From: Oceanospirillales bacterium | GTDB taxonomy: Bacteria; Pseudomonadota; Gammaproteobacteria; Xanthomonadales; SZUA-36 | NCBI GenBank assembly: GCA_003233115.1 | Contig: QIKV01000134.1 | Coordinates: 1 to 34,330 of the forward strand | DNA: 34,330 nucleotides | Reading direction: 5' to 3' | Shown: positions 31,440-34,330 of the stretch, one piece after another | Layout: the number at the start of each line of letters is the position of its first letter | Position numbering within the stretch: the first letter of the stretch is position 1 | Program-made: the position numbers and the translations under genes | Notes under the pieces: model-generated | What the model saw: only the letters and a program-made list of their open reading frames with translations | Database searches by the model: none | Told to the model about the DNA's origin: nothing

Positions 31440-32000
31440 ATGCAAAGACTTACAGCACCAAAGTCAGTGAAGACAAATGTATTCCAGTCCGCTCCGGTTC
31501 GGCGTGCGCCGGGTTTTACCTTGCTGGAATTAATGATTACCATCACGATTCTTGCCGTTGGTCTGTCACTGGCCGTTCCTTCAATCCGCAGTATCTCGGC
31601 CAACAATCAGGTAGCAGCCGCCAATAACTCCATTTTAACGGCAATCAATTTGGCGAGATCTGAGGCAATTACGCGGGGCAATGCCGTCGCTGTGTGCCCA
31701 TCGAGTGCCGGCAAGCGTTGTAACAACGGCAAATGGAACGCTGGTTGGATTGTATTTGATGATAGCGATGGAAATGCAAGCCCCGCGGTGGCGGAAATTA
31801 TTCGGGTGAATAGCCGCAGTGAAACTGTAAACCGAACGGGCTATGCAGGCTCAATTATTTTTCGGCCGGATGGAACAACCACCCTGGGTAGCAACAAAAC
31901 CATGACGATTTGTTATACCGACACCAGTGTTAGCAACAAATGCCGCACAATAACAATCAGCCGGTTTGGTTTTGTCAAATCTGTAGATACAACAGGTTAG
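31440..32000 (+). CDS. type IV minor pilin, FimT/GspH family
   Basis: A 186-aa prepilin with a class III leader: cleavage G25|F26 in APGFTLLELMITI, with the expected glutamate at mature position 5, then one hydrophobic helix and a GspH/FimT-type globular domain (NSILTAINLARSEAITRGNAVAVCPS, read in part; WNAGWIVFDDSDGN). It would prime or cap type IV pilus assembly. The ATG at 31440 gives a 25-residue leader; the open frame begins earlier at a TTG (31347), which would lengthen the leader implausibly. First of five genes in the minor pilin/PilY1 cluster. Confidence 0.85.
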   Translation: MQRLTAPKSVKTNVFQSAPVRRAPGFTLLELMITITILAVGLSLAVPSIRSISANNQVAAANNSILTAINLARSEAITRGNAVAVCPSSAGKRCNNGKWNAGWIVFDDSDGNASPAVAEIIRVNSRSETVNRTGYAGSIIFRPDGTTTLGSNKTMTICYTDTSVSNKCRTITISRFGFVKSVDTTG

Positions 32001-32040
32001 AGCACCCCATTTCTACGCAGAATGACGAGTAATTGATGCA

Positions 32041-32556
32041 ATGAAGATACAAAATCCCAATCGCCAAATGGGTGTAACCATGATTGAAGTCCTGGTGGCT
32101 GTTGTTGTGTTTTCGATCGGCCTTGCAGGAACGGCGGCTATGGTTGTAAACAATGTACGCACCACAGCCGCGGCATCTACCAGAACCGAGGCGATTATTC
32201 TGGCCGATCAGTTGGCTGAAACCATGCGGGCAAATTTGGTGGCTTATGAGACCGGTTCGTTTGCGCTCACCCCGGTTGCTACTACCAGCAGTTGCGCCGG
32301 TGCAAAATGCGATGCCGCAACCATTGCCAGTTACGATGCCACTGCATGGAATTCCAATATCGCCAGATTGCTGCCGTCAGGGCAGGCCTTTATGTGTGTC
32401 GATTCAACGCCGGATGACGGCAGCCCCACCGCACTTGCCTGTGATGGTGCCGGCATCAATGTAATTAAAATTTTTTGGAACAATAGCCGGTTCAGCAAAG
32501 AAAAACAGATTGCCGGTACGGACTGGCGCCGTTTGGTTGTTCCGGTAGTACCGTAG
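32041..32556 (+). CDS. pilV: type IV minor pilin PilV
   Basis: A 171-aa prepilin: leader MKIQNPNRQMG cleaved before V12 (GVTMIEVLVAVVVF, glutamate at mature position 5), then a PilV-type pattern with LADQLAETMRANL and four cysteines in the globular part. It follows the FimT-like gene by 40 bp and precedes pilW by 2 bp. Order and length fit PilV, a minor pilin of the pilus tip complex. Confidence 0.85.
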   Translation: MKIQNPNRQMGVTMIEVLVAVVVFSIGLAGTAAMVVNNVRTTAAASTRTEAIILADQLAETMRANLVAYETGSFALTPVATTSSCAGAKCDAATIASYDATAWNSNIARLLPSGQAFMCVDSTPDDGSPTALACDGAGINVIKIFWNNSRFSKEKQIAGTDWRRLVVPVVP

Positions 32557-32558
32557 TC

Positions 32559-33416
32559 ATGAAAATATTAACAGCAGTTTCAATAAATAGTAAGCGAAGC
32601 CAGGGCTTTACGCTTATTGAGCTAATGATTGCAATGGCGATCGGCATCTTTCTGATTCTGGGGATGGTGCTGATATTCTCCAGTATGAAAAACTCCTACC
32701 GCTTTCAGGAGGGTATGACAAGAGTTCAGGAAAATGGCCGCATAGCGATTGAGGTGATAGCCCACCAGGTGCGGATGGCCGGGCACCGGCGACCGGTCTG
32801 GGATGACCCTCAGTCGGGCTTTTATCCCATTACCGGCGCGACGGTGGATGGCGGTGGCGGTGCCAATGATACTTTGCAGTTGATGTATCAAGATGATCTG
32901 GACTGCTTCGGTGTCTCCAATGGTGCGACCAATAACCCGGAAACAAATTTACCAGTGACCTGGTATAAGCGCGTTACTTTCAGCGTAAACGGTAATGACC
33001 AGCTAACCTGGAACTGTGAATATGGCGCGAGTACGGGTGCGCTGGCAACCCAGATTAATGCCGAAGCCATCATTGATGGCGTCGATAGTTTTCAACTGGA
33101 GTATGGAGTAGATACCGATGTTCCGCCTGATTTCGGAATTAATAGCTGGGCGATCGCAAGCGCGATCAACCCGAAAACGACCATTTGTCTGCAAAGCCGT
33201 TTCCTGTGTGACTCAGAGGCTGGCCTGGTAGGTGCGATGGCAAGCGGCGTACCGTTAAGCATCCAGATCGGATTGTTGTTGCGCTCCCCTGCATCCGTAG
33301 CCGGTACGGATACCGTTGCCTTTACCGTACTGGACCAGGCAGTGGCGGCAGCGAATGACAACCTTTACCGTCAGTTATTTACGACCACTGTCAGCCTCAG
33401 GAATGTCACATTATGA
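32559..33416 (+). CDS. pilW: type IV minor pilin PilW
   Basis: A 285-aa prepilin: leader MKILTAVSINSKRSQG, then FTLIELMIAMAIGIFLI with glutamate at mature position 5; the next helix carries QEGMTRVQENGRIAIEVIAHQVRMAGH (read in part), the usual PilW hallmark. The C-terminal half is beta-rich and polar. It overlaps pilX by 4 bases (ATGA), so the two are probably translationally coupled. Confidence 0.88.
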   Translation: MKILTAVSINSKRSQGFTLIELMIAMAIGIFLILGMVLIFSSMKNSYRFQEGMTRVQENGRIAIEVIAHQVRMAGHRRPVWDDPQSGFYPITGATVDGGGGANDTLQLMYQDDLDCFGVSNGATNNPETNLPVTWYKRVTFSVNGNDQLTWNCEYGASTGALATQINAEAIIDGVDSFQLEYGVDTDVPPDFGINSWAIASAINPKTTICLQSRFLCDSEAGLVGAMASGVPLSIQIGLLLRSPASVAGTDTVAFTVLDQAVAAANDNLYRQLFTTTVSLRNVTL

Positions 33417-34009
33417 GTAGAGTTCATATTTCCACTCAGCTATCGGTAGCAAAACAACGCGGTGCTGCATTAATCCTTGGTTTGCTGTTGTTGGTGGTGA
33501 TGATCCTGTTGGCTCTGACCGCTTCCAACAGCTCAATCATGCAGGCGAAAATAGCGGGTAATTTCCGTGATGCCAGCCTTGCCTTCCAATCAACTGAGGC
33601 CGGCGCCCGTTGGGGTGCGGCCTGGTTGCAGAGTCTGGGGGCCTCTACAGGACAACTGAGACCCTTTCCCTGTTCCAGTTCCTGCACCGCCTCAGCCGCA
33701 ACTTCAGTTTGGGCCACCGGGCAGTATGACCCGGCCACTTTTGACTGGACCAAGAACGGCTGGAGTTATGGTCAGAACCCGACTGATGCCAGCGTAGTTA
33801 GCGGTTTTGATGCCAGTGCGGTGGAGTCTTCTTTGCTGACGGTCAGCCCCCCAAAATTCGTGCTCGAAGAGCAGTTTTTTGCCCGCGATGATCTGGCAGT
33901 GTCACAGGAACGTGGCGTGGTGTATTACCGGGTTATCGCCCGGGGAAATGGCCAGCGCGCGAAGACTGAGCGGATTATCAGCACCCTGTTGGCCAAGAGA
34001 TTTCAATAA
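33413..34009 (+). CDS. pilX: type IV minor pilin PilX
   Basis: A 198-aa prepilin-like protein: leader ending KQRG17, then AALILGLLLLVVMILLALTA. As in other PilX/GspK-type pilins the residue at mature position 5 is not glutamate. The conserved NFRDASLAFQSTEAGARWG follows the hydrophobic helix. Position between pilW and pilY1 supports the call. Confidence 0.87.
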   Translation: MSRVHISTQLSVAKQRGAALILGLLLLVVMILLALTASNSSIMQAKIAGNFRDASLAFQSTEAGARWGAAWLQSLGASTGQLRPFPCSSSCTASAATSVWATGQYDPATFDWTKNGWSYGQNPTDASVVSGFDASAVESSLLTVSPPKFVLEEQFFARDDLAVSQERGVVYYRVIARGNGQRAKTERIISTLLAKRFQ

Positions 34010-34047
34010 AGCGGGTGGGTGTAGCACTCACAGCGATGGAGTAATTT

Positions 34048-34330
34048 ATGAACAAGCTTATTTCTACCATAAAAAAGACCGGGCGGATGGCAATGATCGC
34101 CGTGATTGGGTTTTCGGCTGGTATAAGTACTCCGGATACTGCCTGGTCAAGTAACAGTTTGGTTCTCCCGAAGGTGCCACTGTTTGTGGATGTCAACGCG
34201 GTGCCGAATATTTTTATTGAAATGGATGATTCCGGCTCGATGGACTGGACTATTTTGACCCCGCGGCATTTTACTGCCTGCCAGTATGACGCCAGCCTGG
34301 GGTGCAACACGGTCGCGGCCAGTGGGGAGT
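34048..34330 (+). CDS. pilY1: PilY1-like tip adhesin, 5' end only (runs off window)
   Basis: An open frame of 94 codons begins at the ATG at 34048, with GGAG six bases upstream, and continues to the window edge without a stop. The N-terminus has a basic start and hydrophobic stretch (MAMIAVIGFSAGIS), likely a signal peptide, then VPLFVDVNAVPNIFIEMDDSGSMDW, read in parts, whose D60-x-S62-x-S64 is the MIDAS motif of PilY1's N-terminal von Willebrand A domain. The rest, including the C-terminal beta-propeller, lies outside. It follows pilX by 38 bp, as expected. Confidence 0.85.
   Translation, partial: MNKLISTIKKTGRMAMIAVIGFSAGISTPDTAWSSNSLVLPKVPLFVDVNAVPNIFIEMDDSGSMDWTILTPRHFTACQYDASLGCNTVAASGE

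Overview
The window is chromosomal DNA from a gammaproteobacterium. The evidence is a Fis protein next to purH, a long PlsB acyltransferase, UvrD, PriA, an AmpG-type permease, an FtsN-like SPOR protein after argS, and a minor-pilin/PilY1 cluster. The lineage cannot be fixed further from sequence alone; the DUF3426-fis-purH-purD and exonuclease III-pyrE-DUF4124 orders resemble those I know from Pseudomonas-like and Chromatiales/Xanthomonadales-like genomes. I saw no tRNA, rRNA, CRISPR, phage or insertion sequence.

Layout. 1-2055 (minus): exonuclease III overlapping an AmpG-like permease. 2153-3446 (plus): pyrE and a DUF4124 protein. 3503-11498 (plus): zinc-ribbon/DUF3426 protein, fis, purH, purD, then uvrD, an alpha/beta hydrolase and pyrF packed end to end. 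11495-13407 (minus): a compact regulatory cassette with a Spy-like periplasmic protein, an ECF sigma factor, a one-TM putative anti-sigma factor and a second Spy-like protein. 13408-13819 is a leader region with a good promoter and a four-armed attenuator-like structure ahead of plsB. 16333-19133: a DUF465 protein, a Tat/lipoprotein-type TRAP solute receptor (plus) and, convergent to it, a TRAP large permease (minus), with no small permease subunit. 19134-19566 is intergenic, with three TTATNCACA DnaA-box matches around a very AT-rich stretch. 19567-21929 (plus): argS (TTG start) and an FtsN-like SPOR protein. 21972-28820 (minus): a complete moxR-DUF58-DUF4381-batA-batB/C-batD operon with a near-consensus promoter. 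29119-31305 (minus): priA. 31440-34330 (plus): fimT/gspH-like, pilV, pilW, pilX and the 5' end of pilY1, which runs off the window.

Functional themes. Nucleotide synthesis (pyrE, purH, purD, pyrF) is interleaved with DNA repair and replication restart (xth, uvrD, priA). Envelope functions are murein recycling, phospholipid synthesis, an ECF/Spy envelope-stress cassette, the Bat operon, FtsN-like septation and type IV pili.

The best candidates for undescribed biology are the plsB leader attenuator (13696-13746), the DnaA-box/AT-rich element before argS (19247-19443), the ECF sigma/anti-sigma/paired-Spy cassette, the split TRAP transporter, and an exact in-frame 21-bp duplication in the first membrane segment of AmpG. 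None was tested computationally; all come from reading the sequence.
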